Assembly: GCA_948144175.1 (NCBI GenBank)
Contig: CANXME010002068.1
Coordinates: 6,006,501 to 6,070,500 of the forward strand
DNA: 64,000 nt
Source: Closterium sp. NIES-65
Taxonomy: Eukaryota; Streptophyta; Zygnematophyceae; Desmidiales; Closteriaceae
Reading direction: 5' to 3'
Made by a program: the position numbers and the translations under genes. How positions within the stretch are numbered: the first letter of the stretch is position 1; each line of letters opens with the position of its first letter. Under the pieces are notes generated by a model that ran no database searches, was not told the DNA's origin, and saw only the letters and a program-made list of their open reading frames with translations. This document shows, piece by piece, positions 42,373 through 51,897 of the stretch.

Positions 42373-42503
42373 TGTGAAGAAACCGAGAAATGAAGAAGAG
42401 GGGGTTCACTAGCAAACATTGGGATACATATTGCAAACCCTAAAAGGGTTGTACTCACTATAGAGTACCCCACTGCAGACTACAGAAACATAATATTCTG
42501 ACA
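42373..42503 (-). repeat. 5' LTR of the non-autonomous element
   Basis: 131 bp, in minus orientation the upstream LTR; the PBS lies immediately inside it. Confidence 0.9.
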
Positions 42504-42642
42504 AGCCCTCCATGTATCTTGAGTTGTGTACAACACACGTCACATGTCGCATACAATGCTGTGCTGTGCCCATATGCATCATGCAAGGTGCATGTGGTAG
42601 CATCACACAACAGTTGTCGGTCAAGTTGAGGACCTCCCAGCC

Positions 42643-42939
42643 TTACCTCTCTGACGAGACACCAAGGTGAAACCCCCAGCATGTCTTGGGTGCCAACTTC
42701 CTACAGTGCTGCTGCTCCAGGACCATGAACCGCGCCATGCAGCCCCATACGCGTGCCAGCGTGAGGAGGTCCAGCTTCTTAGCAAACACCATCTCGTGCA
42801 TCGTCATCCCCGATGGCAGAGAAGCACGCTCAAGGCAGTTGCAGTTGCACACCCACACGGACGCAAGGGAAAATGCCACCAGTGATGCATCACGCCCATG
42901 CGAAGTAGCATAGTTTACATGGCCTCGACGACCGAGCAA
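42643..42939 (-). pseudogene. Copia-C-family integrase fragment
   Basis: The minus-strand frame contains LTLARVWGCMARFMVLEQQH and CWGFHLGVSSER. These align with SMARVWGCMAQYKVPDQQ and WGIFLGVSERS of Copia-C. It is a short antisense relic with no LTR nearby. Confidence 0.75.
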
Positions 42940-42996
42940 ATCTCTCGCTCAGCCATCCTATTCTGCTGTGGCATATAGTGACACGTCCGGTCATGG

Positions 42997-43203
42997 AACC
43001 TCACGGTTCGGTTGGTAACCCGCGCCCCGGACCTCCGCCTGGTCATTTCCCAGCCTCGGCGCTAGGCCCGTCGCGCACCCCATTTTCCACACATTACCGT
43101 TACCACTGTAGTTTCGCTATGTATTCTTCGCTCATGCCTTCGCTCATTGTACTCTTACTTGATAGTGCAATTCTCGCTTGCTCACTCAATTTCACTCGTA
43201 ACA
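42997..43203 (+). repeat. Truncated second copy of the Gypsy-2 LTR
   Basis: It matches the 3' part of 38391-38740, from aacctcacggt to cgtaaca, and is followed by the same flank (gagagccacaaatctttatc). Confidence 0.85.
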
Positions 43204-43430
43204 GAGAGCCACAAATCTTTATCCTGTTTATAACTGGTTGTTAGTTCCTTATTTTGTTCTTCCTCGTGTTCGTTTATCTTTCCATTGAATGCTGTTAATG
43301 TGGAAAGATTCAAATATTGATTATATTTGTTATTATATTTATTAGTAGTGTTAGTTATTATATTCAATTGGCACTATCATATATTTAAGTGAGTTTGTTA
43401 ATAAGCATGTCAGCTAGTTGGAAAGCGTGT

Positions 43431-43802
43431 TGTCAGAAGCCTAAGTTGACTTAGGACTTGGGTTGAAGGGTAGAACGAGAGTTACGAGAGAAAGGGGTCG
43501 AGAGATTAGCCAAAAGAGGATGTTCACTATAGAGCGAGCAGTACAAATAGGCAAGAATCAGGAAAGGTGTATCAGAATGTTATTATCTAGCCTGTAGTGG
43601 GGTGCTCTATAGCGGGTACAACCCAGTTAGGGTTTGCTATATGTATCCCAACTGCTGCTAGTGAAACCCCTCCTTTCTTCAATTCTATTTCTGCTTGCTA
43701 ACTGTGACAAGGTGCACCACCAATCAGAAAGTTATATGACTACCGTATTCTACACTACAGGCAGTTATAGAACAATATATAGAATTATATATTATTTTGA
43801 CA
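43431..43802. mobile_element. LTR-like insert, itself carrying a solo LTR
   Basis: It starts TGTCAGAAGCC and ends ATTTTGACA, flanked by CGTGT at 43426-43430 and 43803-43807. Copy A at about 38930-38950 is the empty counterpart. Without the nested element at 43570-43709 it is about 227 bp. TGTCA/TGACA termini and a 5-bp duplication suggest a solo LTR. Confidence 0.8.
43570..43709 (+). mobile_element. Nested solo LTR of the short-LTR copia lineage
   Basis: 140 bp, TATCAGAATG...CTGTGACA, flanked by AGGTG at 43565-43569 and 43710-43714. It contains GTAGTGGGGTGCTC and GGGTACAAC and is a close relative of 37192-37333. Confidence 0.88.
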
Positions 43803-43986
43803 CGTGTTTGTGAGCGTGTTGTCACGTGACACTATTTTCCAATCTTATGTGTTTTTTTTATTGCCTGGGTAGCTTGAAATTCACGCCATATCGTGAAAAC
43901 CGTTTCGTGCCTTATATTGCATTTGCAGAAAATTTTCTTGCCAGCGCTACACAATCCCAACCAAACCCAAGAAATTCCTTCCCTTG

Positions 43987-44313
43987 TGTAAGGAATTTTC
44001 TTGACGTTCCTTACCGCGACCTACAACATCGCGTACAGCAGCAGCCATTGTTCGCCCATTACTGCTAACGGGGCTTCGCCAACTTTGCACGCAGTGTTTC
44101 ACCAAACCATGCACCGCTGGCCCGGCCGTGTCGGCCTACGCTTCGGGACTAGCCCGAGCCTCGATGCCAGCCTAGCACTAGCTAGCTCGCACGCACCGCG
44201 TTACCGTTTGCATGTTTCGCGTATAAATGTTCGCTCATGCCTTCGCTCACATTTTGTAATCGTTTGACACCTTAGTGCAATCCTCACTACCTCGATTCAT
44301 TGCACCCGTAACA
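43987..44313 (+). repeat. Gypsy-1 5' LTR
   Basis: TGTAAGGAATTTTC...CACCCGTAACA, 327 bp, with the TATA-like GCGTATAAATG at about 44220. It is the same family as the solo LTR split by Copia-1. Confidence 0.9.
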
Positions 44314-44314
44314 C

Positions 44315-44328
44315 TTGGTATTCAGAGC
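44315..44328 (+). other. Gypsy-1 primer binding site
   Basis: TTGGTATTCAGAGC follows the LTR and is close to the initiator tRNA-Met site TGGTATCAGAGC, with one extra T. Confidence 0.75.
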
Positions 44329-44497
44329 TACTTTTCTTTCGGACCGCGCATCTCCGCACCCCGGGAAATCAACTTTTGCTTTTTCACTCGAAGGGACTCA
44401 CGCACCTTAGCCCCTAGGAGCCGCCGCCCTCGTGTTTTTTCGTAAACGCGTGCAGCCACGACTGCACCTAAACTAAGCTGAGCCGACACCCTTCGTA

Positions 44498-45636
44498 ATG
44501 GCTGAGCATATCAACGTTGCGACACTCACGCAGGACCGCTTGAATGAGTTGCTGCGACAGCTGCACGAAAAGGCTGAAGAAATCGCGGCGCTCATGGCGG
44601 AACGCGCCTCTCTGCAGAACGACGTCGTACGAGCACAACAAGCGCGATCGCAAACACCTGGCACTCCGGTGCAACCCGCACCACAAGCATCACAGCATGG
44701 AAGTGTGGGGCAACCCGCGAGCGCGGCCATTGATGGCGTCGTCCGCCATGTCGGAGACGACGACCACTACACGAAACACCCTGAAGCGACGAATGCGATT
44801 AGTAACCAGCATCGCGTCACGATCTCGGCACCGATCAACGATTCGGCACTGCCGTCATCGATGCCGCTGAAGCCGCAGCGTCCGCCGTGCTTTGACCCGA
44901 GTCAACGAGGTGGTCCTACCGTTCAGGCGTGGCTGTTCACGATGGACGTCTTCTTCGACACCAACTACGTCTTGGAGGATACGGCGAAGATCCGTTACGC
45001 CGTGTCGCTGCTTCGAGGACCCGCCATGGACTGGTGGCGTGTCATTGTTACAAATCCCAATGACTACGTGACTCTACTGACACGGGAAGGACAAACCGGA
45101 CCCTGGGCACCGTCGTATTTCGTGGAGGTGCCCCAATATCGCACGTGGGATGCGTGGTGCGCATGTCTGCGCGCTCGATTTGAGCCAATTGCGGCTTCGA
45201 TCGCGGCGCGTCAGAAGCTCCGCACTTGGCGCCAACTCGGTTCCGTCCAGGACTACACTAGCGGGTTCTGGCGCTGTGCAGGCAAGTGGTATATATGCAC
45301 GAGGGCGAGCGTATCGACCGCTAAATTGGCGGCCTGAAGCTCGACAGCGCCCAGGAAATCCAGCTCCGAGGCGTTACCGATTTTCAAGAGATTCTTGCCA
45401 TGGCGGAGAAGCTTGACTTCTTTCGCCGACTGAGACCGGGGTCCTACACTAGCAGCAACTGGGGACATCGATCTCGTGGGACAAACGAGGGCGACACGAT
45501 ATGCGCCATCGCCGCGAATGCCGCTGCCGCACCATTCAAAGGGCGCTGCTTCGCGTGCAGTCGGCTGGGACACTGTAAGAGTGAATGCCCGGAAAATGCT
45601 AAGAGAAAGGGGGAAGCCGAGCAGCAGAAGTAGACC
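44498..45636 (+). pseudogene. gag: Gypsy-1 gag
   Basis: Starts MAEHINVATLTQDRLNELLR, with an N-terminal coiled coil. The capsid-type region has WLFTMDVFFD, YAVSLLRGPAMDWWR and WDAWCACLRARFEP. A frameshift near 45285-45337 separates it from the rest. That part reads AEKLDFFRRLRPGSYTSSNW and a CX2CX4HX4C zinc knuckle, CFACSRLGHCKSEC (about 45545-45590), ending at TAG 45631. Confidence 0.85.
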
Positions 45637-45721
45637 AAGCAGGAGGGAAACGTTGGGAGTCAGTAGCAGACGGGCCCTTTACTGACAGGTCACGCCGCTC
45701 GCCCGACCCAACCGACCCTCA

Positions 45722-46375
45722 TTGAGTGATTGTGCCGGTTCACGCAATCAACAACACCCTGCGGGTAGGGAGGGTACTATAGTAGACAACCCCGTACTGC
45801 TTAGTGGGAAAATCGGGACAGACTTAGTTAAATTATTCGTCGACGAGGGAGCCAGCCACATCCCCGCCACAGCACGGAAACTGAGACTGCCACTGGACAG
45901 ATGTTTACCTGAGATCGACGCAAGACTGGTTGACAGCACGCCACTGGCGATACAGGAACGCGTAGACCGGGTTCGGATTCGATGCGGGGGTAACTTCACG
46001 TTTAGCCAGGAAATGCTCGCGACAACCCTTCACGGAACCGACATTTTACTCGGTCGTGATTGGCTGCGACGACACAACCCGCGAATCGACTGGATGACGG
46101 GTGACTCCACCGTGCGAGTGAACAGTAACAACATCGCCTTACCTTGCTGGGGCTCGCCTGAGTCTTCGTCGGTGCGTGTCAACGCGATCACGATGAAATG
46201 TGCCGTAGCGGCAGGAGCTGACGTGTACGCGGTTGACATTCGGGAAGCCGAGGCAGCAGACAAAAGGGGGGATTTACAGAAATTGCAAGCCGACGTACCG
46301 GATGACCTGGCAACACTCCGGAAGCGGTACAGTGGGATATTTCCGGACGACCTGCCCACGGGACTGCCACCTTAG
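45722..46375 (+). pseudogene. pol: Gypsy-1 protease and linker to RT
   Basis: LVKLFVDEGASHIPATA occupies the retropepsin active-site position, but with D-E-G where D-S/T-G is usual. DILLGRDWLRRHNPRIDW follows, a typical gypsy protease end. The segment ends DDLPTGLPP just before RT, at a stop. Confidence 0.8.
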
Positions 46376-46965
46376 CGACCACACGACCATAGGATAGAGT
46401 TAGAACCGGGGGCACAGCCGAGAGTACAGCAACAACTCCGACTGACCCAACCCGAACTGGACGAATTGAGGAAGCAGCTGGATTACCTACTCGAGAAGAA
46501 GTTTATTCGCCCGAGTTCGTCACCCTTTGCAGCACCGATAATGTTCACACCGAAAAAGGACGGGGTTTCCGCATGTGCATCGACTACAATCAAATCTCGT
46601 TACCCCATCCCACGAGCCGACGAACTGATCGACCAACTGCGCACAGCCCAGGTTTTCTCGAAAATCGACCTTTGAGGAGGCTACCACCAGATCCGAGTCA
46701 ACCCTCCCGACTGCCTGAAAACAGCCTTCGGAACACACTACGGATCCTTTGAATACACCGTCATGCCCTTCGGACTGACCAAAGCCCCCGCCACTTTTCA
46801 AATGACCATGAACGAAGCCTTCCACCCGCTCTTAGATAAGTGCGTTATTGTGTGCCTAGACAGAGCACAACACCTGCAGGGCATCGAAGCAGTTTAAAGA
46901 AAACTGAGTGAGAACCGCCTACTGACAAAAGACTCGAAGTGTGAGTTTCTACAGGACAGACTGGA
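46376..46965 (+). pseudogene. pol: Gypsy-1 reverse transcriptase, damaged
   Basis: Recognisable pieces are RKQLDYLLEKKFIRPSSSPF, VFSKIDL followed by TGA (arginine CGA expected), GYHQIRVNPPD, TAFGTHYGSFEYTVMPFGL and FQMTMNEAF. The catalytic YLDD box is lost: the frame reads CVIVCLDRAQHLQ where Gypsy-3 has VIVYLDDILIYS, so there is a short deletion. Several stops are present. Confidence 0.85.
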
Positions 46966-47784
46966 GTTTTTGGGACACATTATTTCAACTGAAGGAGTGG
47001 AAATAGATCCGAAGAAGATCGCGACAATTCAAGCGTGGCACGCGCCGACAAACCTGGCCGAGTTGCAGAGTCTTTTGGGGCTCGTCAACTACGTGCGCCG
47101 GTTCGTTCCCGACATGGCAAAGTTGACAGCTCCGTTGACCGACCTACTGAGGAAGGGGGTTGAGTACACGTGGGGGGGGAAAGAGCAAAATGCCTTCTCG
47201 GCCCTCAAACAAATTTTGTGCTCGACGCCCGTGCTTCACATCGCACATCCGCACCGTCCGTTCGAGCTCGTCATCGACGCTAGCGACATCGCCGTGGGAG
47301 CAGTACTGTTGCAGGATTTTGAAAACGGCCTCCAACCAATCGCGTACGAGTCCCGCAAGCTTCACCCGCCCGAACACAATTATCCGATACACGACCGCGA
47401 GGTGCTGGCGATCGTGCACGCGTTCAAGGTGTGGCGATGTTACTTCACAGGAGCAGACGTGATAGTACGGAAAGACCATCGATCACTACAGTACCTTCGC
47501 GCCCAACCGAATCTCAACCAACGACAGATCTGCTGGTTGGACTATGTGGAGTCCAACTTCCACTATACAGTCACGTACAAAAAAGGCGCCTCAAATATCG
47601 CCGACGCACTCACACGCCCTACCGCCCAACTCTACGCCATCCTACTTGCCCAAACCAACCCACTGTTACCAGGCCTGTTCACCCACGGATACAGCACTGA
47701 CCCATTCTTCACGACCGGAAATTCACAGCAACTGGCAAAAGCTAAGTGAGTCTATCACGTAAAGACAGGCACCAACCGCATCTG
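46966..47784 (+). pseudogene. pol: Gypsy-1 RT thumb and RNase H
   Basis: An open stretch, GHIISTEGVEIDPKKIATIQ, then LLGLVNYVRRFVPDMAKL, then RNase H with FELVIDASDIAVGAVL, YPIHDREVLAIVHAF and KDHRSLQYL. It ends near the tether (KTGTNRI) where the 1.0-kb insert begins. The same order is found in Gypsy-3 at 57945-58700. Confidence 0.88.
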
Positions 47785-48804
47785 TGTTATAGTCAAGAGT
47801 CCACTTAGAGGTCGCGGATGCCCATGAAACCCCCTAAGCAGAATCTGACGTCTTCAAAACGCCCTTGTTCAAAACGCCGTCACGATCAGCTCCAAACTCA
47901 TACGAAGCTGAAACTTGGACAGCGGTTAGCCTTAGGTGTCTGCTTTCCAACGGTATATAACTTGCTATTATCAAAGGTGTGTGCACTACGCAGTGAACGA
48001 AAACGTAAGCTCGGCTGAAAAAAACGTGTAGTCTCATTGATGCAAGGAAGAGGTGAGTACAACATTGCCTAGGGGACTCATAAGGGGTTGGGTCATCTTG
48101 GGAACTCAGAGAATGTTGAGTCCTAGGGGAGAAAGGCTAGAGAAGGATGGGAAACGTCCTAGCTAGGTCAGAAAAGCCAACCACACATGGATGTTCAGAG
48201 CTGTACTCAAGGCAACCAATTGTGAGTTAAGCCAACCATGAGTCAGCTTGTCTTCCCACTTGCACCCTCTTGCAAGCTGGTTCCAGGAAGACCACACTTC
48301 TCAAAAGGAGGGCTGTAGAGTCCCACTTGACCACCTGTACTTCTTGTCTCATTCTCTGTCCCTGCACCATTGGCATGACAACAATGAAAGGGTGGCAAGG
48401 GAAATGCTGCCAACAGTGCACCATGACTACGGAACAGTGCATTTCGGCAGCTGTCACGCAATGCTCACATGTTGGATCGTTCTGAAACTTGGTGAACATC
48501 TGCACAGCGGGGAATAGAACTGCCAGACCGAATTTCATGCCAATCAGAGCTTGGTAGACGAGTAAGCAGCCGAAATGGTGAACTCGGGTGTTACCAAAAA
48601 GGAGTAACACACACTTCCGGGATGCCATAAGTCTTGAAACATAAAATGTTGTCACGCCTTGGTAACTGCTTCAAAAACTCTGAAACTTTGAGGGTTTGAA
48701 GAACACATGTTGAAAAACCTCCCCACAAAATTCCAGAAGCTGAGCAGGCTTGTAGGCCGAATAGGAGTGCGATGACCGTGCCACTGTAATGTGTTGGCAC
48801 AACA
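47785..48804. mobile_element. 1,020-bp insert in Gypsy-1, probably a solo LTR
   Basis: Begins TGTTATAGTC, ends TTGGCACAACA and is flanked by ATCTG (47780-47784 and 48805-48809). The uninterrupted Gypsy-3 sequence near 58719 shows the empty site. TG...CA ends with a 5-bp duplication fit a solo LTR. No coding region is recognised; TATATAA at about 47954 could be a promoter element. Confidence 0.8.
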
Positions 48805-48809
48805 ATCTG

Positions 48810-49930
48810 GGTACCCGCGTATCCACTACTAAGGGAGTTGTTACTGCAGGAGGCACACGACGAAATTACATCGGGACATTTTGGGGTAGAGAAAACGCGA
48901 CAGCAACTGCAGCGGTACTACTACTGGCCGGAGCTGTACGTGGGCTCGTGTCCTACGTGTCAGGTGATGAAGAGCTCGCGAAAAAGAAAGGCGGGTCAGT
49001 TGCAGCCGATTCCACCGCCAGAGCGTGCCTAGCAGCAGGTTACCATGGATTTCGTCACGGGGTTACCTTCGAGCCCTAGGGGTAATGATGCGGTTATGGT
49101 CGTCGTTGATAGACTGACGAAAATGGCTCACTTCGCTGCGTGCAAGAAATCGATCTCAGCCGAAGACACTGCTCGCCTCTTCGTCGCAGCCATCGTTCGA
49201 CTACACAAGATACCAGCCGCGACAATTAGCGACCGCGACACGAAGTTCACCAGCAATTTTTGGAAAAAACTCTGGGAGCATTTTGGGACCAGGCTATAGT
49301 TCAGCTCATCGTACCACCTCGAGACCGACGACCAAATGGAGCGGACCAATCAGACGATGGAGTAGTTGATTCCGGCCACGTGTGACGACCCGACAACTTG
49401 GGAGCAGCAGCTACCGCTGATCGAGTTCGACTACAACAACGCCACGTTAGCGAAGACGCAGAGTCCCCATTCTACCTGAACTACGGGCAAAACCCTACAG
49501 TGCCCATGATGCCGAGTGCGGGCAACCCAACGCCACGTGCATAGCAATTCGCCGAGATTCTGCAAGCTGCCCGCACCAGAGCCGCCGAAGCATTTAAAAA
49601 AGCCAACGTCCTCGCTAAACGCAACGCTGACCGCCACCGCCACCCAGTCATGTACCAATCAGGAGATTACGTACTGCTTGACACACAGAACTTAAGACTG
49701 CCCATCGTGCCAAAATTGCGACCATGCCTGTGGACCATTCCAAATCAGCCACATGATCACCCCAGTTACCGCCCACTTACTGTTCCCGACAGACTGGTAC
49801 ATCCGCCCATTATTCCACGTCAGCCTGCTTCGCCCCTACATCCCAACCACAAGCCAACTGCCTCGTCACCGCCCGCCATCCATGACTCGCCATGCATTGG
49901 AGCCGATCATTGAGCCCATGGATCAAAGAT
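48810..49930 (+). pseudogene. pol: Gypsy-1 integrase
   Basis: The zinc-binding segment is HDEITSGHFGVEKTRQQL then CPTCQVMKSSRKRKAG. The core has MDFVTGLPSSPRGNDAVMVV (first Asp), IPAATISDRDTKFTSNFW (second Asp) and ETDDQMERTNQTME (position of the catalytic Glu). Stops (for example TAG near 49297) and frameshifts break it, with the tail at about 49440-49900 in another frame. Confidence 0.85.
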
Positions 49931-49933
49931 TAT

Positions 49934-50108
49934 GAGCCATCGGATTCGACACCCCATGGGAATCAAGAGGATCGAGTTCCTCGTTCGCTGGAAGGACCGC
50001 ACGCCAACTGAGGATAGTTGGGTGCCCCTGGCCAACATTGAAAACCATCCTCCCCTGCAAGTATACTTGAGGAGCCGGGGTTTTCGCGATATACACGCAC
50101 TCGCGTAG
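49934..50108 (+). pseudogene. Gypsy-1 chromodomain
   Basis: IKRIEFLVRWKDRTPTEDSW, then VPLANIENHPPLQVYLRSRG and a stop at about 50106. The VRWK...EDSWVP...NI..H pattern is that of gypsy integrase C-terminal chromodomains. These are thought to direct integration to marked chromatin. Confidence 0.8.
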
Positions 50109-50124
50109 CGGAGGGGGCTTCTTA

Positions 50125-50163
50125 GGGGGGGGGGGGGGGGGGGGGGAGGGGGGGGGGGGGGGG
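50125..50163 (+). other. Gypsy-1 polypurine tract: G22-A-G16
   Basis: A run of 22 G, one A and 16 G directly before the 3' LTR; Gypsy-2 has G16 at the same place. Confidence 0.85.
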
Positions 50164-50166
50164 TAG

Positions 50167-50270
50167 TGTAAGGAATTTTCTCAACATTCCTTACCACGAC
50201 CTACAATTGATTGTACTCATTTGACATCTTAGTGCAATCCTCGCTACCTCAATTCATTGCACCCGTAACA
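50167..50270 (+). repeat. Gypsy-1 3' LTR, internally deleted
   Basis: 104 bp with both LTR ends (TGTAAGGAATTTTC and CACCCGTAACA) but about 223 bp missing from the middle compared with the 5' LTR. The missing part includes the TATA-like box. Confidence 0.88.
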
Positions 50271-50457
50271 ACAGCAAACACAATCTTTATGATTTCTAAA
50301 TGACTAAGATGTTTGGATGGTTTTGTACGATTTGTATTTCTATATATAACAGCATATTAACCTAGCTAGTGTAGTGTTTTTTCTATTATTGGTGGTATAC
50401 CCTCCATGGCCACCTCCCCTTGCCCTATATCTTGTATCTCTCTATATAGTCAAACCC

Positions 50458-50657
50458 CTTCCGTCCGCTTTTAGATAAGCGCGTCATCGTGTACCTCGAC
50501 GACATACTGATTTACAGCCCAGATAGAGCAAAGCACCTACAAGACATTGAAGCAGTGTTTAAAATACAGACTGAGAACAGCCTACTAAGTGTGAATTTCT
50601 ACAGGACATACTGGAGTTTTTAGGCCACATTATCTCAGCTGACAGAGTGGAAATAGA
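50458..50657 (+). pseudogene. Gypsy-3 reverse transcriptase fragment
   Basis: Reads RLLDKRVIVYLDDILIYSPD with the intact catalytic DD box. It then continues to GHIISADRVEID, where Copia-4 is inserted at ATAGA. It is 5'-truncated; the 187 bp before it are unassigned. Coding resumes at 57945. Confidence 0.85.
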
Positions 50658-50782
50658 TGTGAGAATTGAGGAATGAATGAACTAGGAAAGAAGTGGGTAC
50701 AAGTAGGAAAACCTAGAAATGCTGTACCCCATATTGTCTACCCCACTACAGCCAACACAGGCTATAGCATATAAGTTTGACA
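50658..50782 (-). repeat. Copia-4 3' LTR
   Basis: 125 bp, in minus orientation TGTCAAACTTATA...AATTCTCACA. The PPT CTATGGGGGTG (plus 50783-50793) abuts it. Confidence 0.94.
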
Positions 50783-50793
50783 CACCCCCATAG
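50783..50793 (-). other. Copia-4 polypurine tract
   Basis: Minus-strand CTATGGGGGTG immediately 5' of the 3' LTR, identical to the Copia-1 and Copia-2 tracts. Confidence 0.85.
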
Positions 50794-50979
50794 GCAAAGT
50801 GGGGGAGAACAAGAGGTCACACGACCAGTCAAGCAAAGCAAAGCAAGCTCAGGGTGGATCACAACGTCACCACACATTCCGAGCACAAGAGCAAGGCCAC
50901 AAGGCCAGTTCACATGCAAGATCATATATAAAGGTAAACAAGCAAGTGCAGGTATAGAAAGATCACATTACAAGCAAGG

Positions 50980-51897
50980 TCAAGAAGTGAGCAAGTGAGG
51001 CCAAGTAGGCACAAGACCTAGCATCGTACAGAAGCGCTGATGATCACAAGGCGGAAGTGCCTTGGTAAAGATATCAACAGTGTTGGCCTCAGAGGCCACA
51101 TAAGCAAGGCGCACCTGACCACACTGCTGCAGCTCACGAGCAAGGAAGTAGCAAAGAGCAATGTGCTTCGTTCTGTGCTCCAATCTGTGCTCCCGACACA
51201 AGGCCAGCATGGCCTTGTTGTCTACGTACAGAACTGGAGGAGAACGAGGCGGCTCTCCTAGGTCAGTCAGCAGGTAGGTGAGCCAGCGTAGCTCTTGTGC
51301 AGCCATGGCCCCCGCGTAGATCTCAGCCTCACAACTGGAGCCGAGAACAGAAGACAAGCGGGTAGACCGCCACGAAACAGAGCCGGAGCCAAGGCTGAAG
51401 GTGTAACCCTGTGACGACCGCTGCGTAGCCTGGTCGTCAGCCCAAGAAGCGTCTGCGTGACCGGTGAGGACCACTGAACGGCGCCCTCCAAGCACTAGCC
51501 CCATGCCTGACGTACTGCACAAGTAGCGTAACACCCTCTTCGCTGCAGCCATGTGCTCTGGTCGGTTTCTCCCAGGAGCAACATAGCGTGCCAAGATGCT
51601 AAGCAGGTATGCTAGGTCAGGTCGTGTGCAGGTCATCAGGTACATGAGGCAGCCAACAAACTCTGGGTACGGGCCACTCGGCTCTACGGACTCATCCGAA
51701 GGCAGAGCTGGGAGCGAGTGGCGAGTAGACAGAGGAGTGGCCTGAGGCGAGGAGTACGTGAAGTCGAAGCGCTGAAGGACCTGCTGCACCATGTGTGACT
51801 GAGTCAGGGTAATGGTGCGCTGTGCTCTGTCCCGGGTGATCTGCAAGCCAAGGTAGCTGCGCAGTTCATCCAGGTCTGTGCACATGTGTCTCTTCTA
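50980..51897 (-). pseudogene. pol: Copia-4 RT C-terminus and RNase H
   Basis: It is in frame with the upstream pol but preceded by TAG (plus 51895-51897), where Copia-1 has CAG. It contains LRSYLGLQITRDRAQRTITL, VGCLMYLMTCTRPDLAYLLS, the RNase H segments HADASWADDQATQRSSQGYT and CEAEIYAGAMAAQELRW, LYVDNKAMLAL, EHRTKHIALCYFLARELQQC, and a C-terminus ending LLTS. This end is lost in Copia-1. Confidence 0.9.

Larger units (their letters stand above)
40749..42503 (-). mobile_element. Non-autonomous short-LTR copia derivative (1.75 kb)
   Basis: 131-bp LTRs at 40749-40879 and 42373-42503 are flanked by the perfect duplication AGCCC (40744-40748 and 42504-42508). In minus orientation it has a PBS-like TGCTATCAGAGCATC just inside the 5' LTR (plus 42358-42372). 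A PPT, CTATGGGGGTG, lies next to the 3' LTR (plus 40880-40890). The 1.5-kb interior has no gag or pol, only GC-rich leader repeats like those of Copia-4 and 24-bp repeats. It would need proteins from a relative to move. Confidence 0.9.
43204..43927 (+). repeat. Direct repeat copy B, carrying a 372-bp insert
   Basis: It corresponds to 38741-39066 except for the insert at 43431-43802 and small indels. The empty site in copy A defines the insert borders and its CGTGT duplication. Confidence 0.85.
43987..50270 (+). mobile_element. Gypsy-1, chromodomain-type Ty3/gypsy element (decayed)
   Basis: Order: 5' LTR, PBS, gag, protease, RT, RNase H, integrase, chromodomain, poly-G tract and a shortened 3' LTR. 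Integrase downstream of RT/RNase H is the gypsy order, and the C-terminal chromodomain places it with chromoviruses. No matching target duplication is seen: the left flank ends CCTTG and the right flank starts ACAGC. It carries a 1,020-bp insert at 47785-48804 and many stops and frameshifts. Confidence 0.88.

Noticed and set aside
41459-42436. Overlapping Pro/Ala-rich and Gly/Asp-rich open frames on both strands
   Set aside because: They arise from the GC-rich leader repeats of the non-autonomous LTR element.
43987-50270. A target-site duplication for Gypsy-1
   Set aside because: The 5 bp on the left (CCTTG) and right (ACAGC) do not match. The 3' LTR is internally deleted, so rearrangement is likely.
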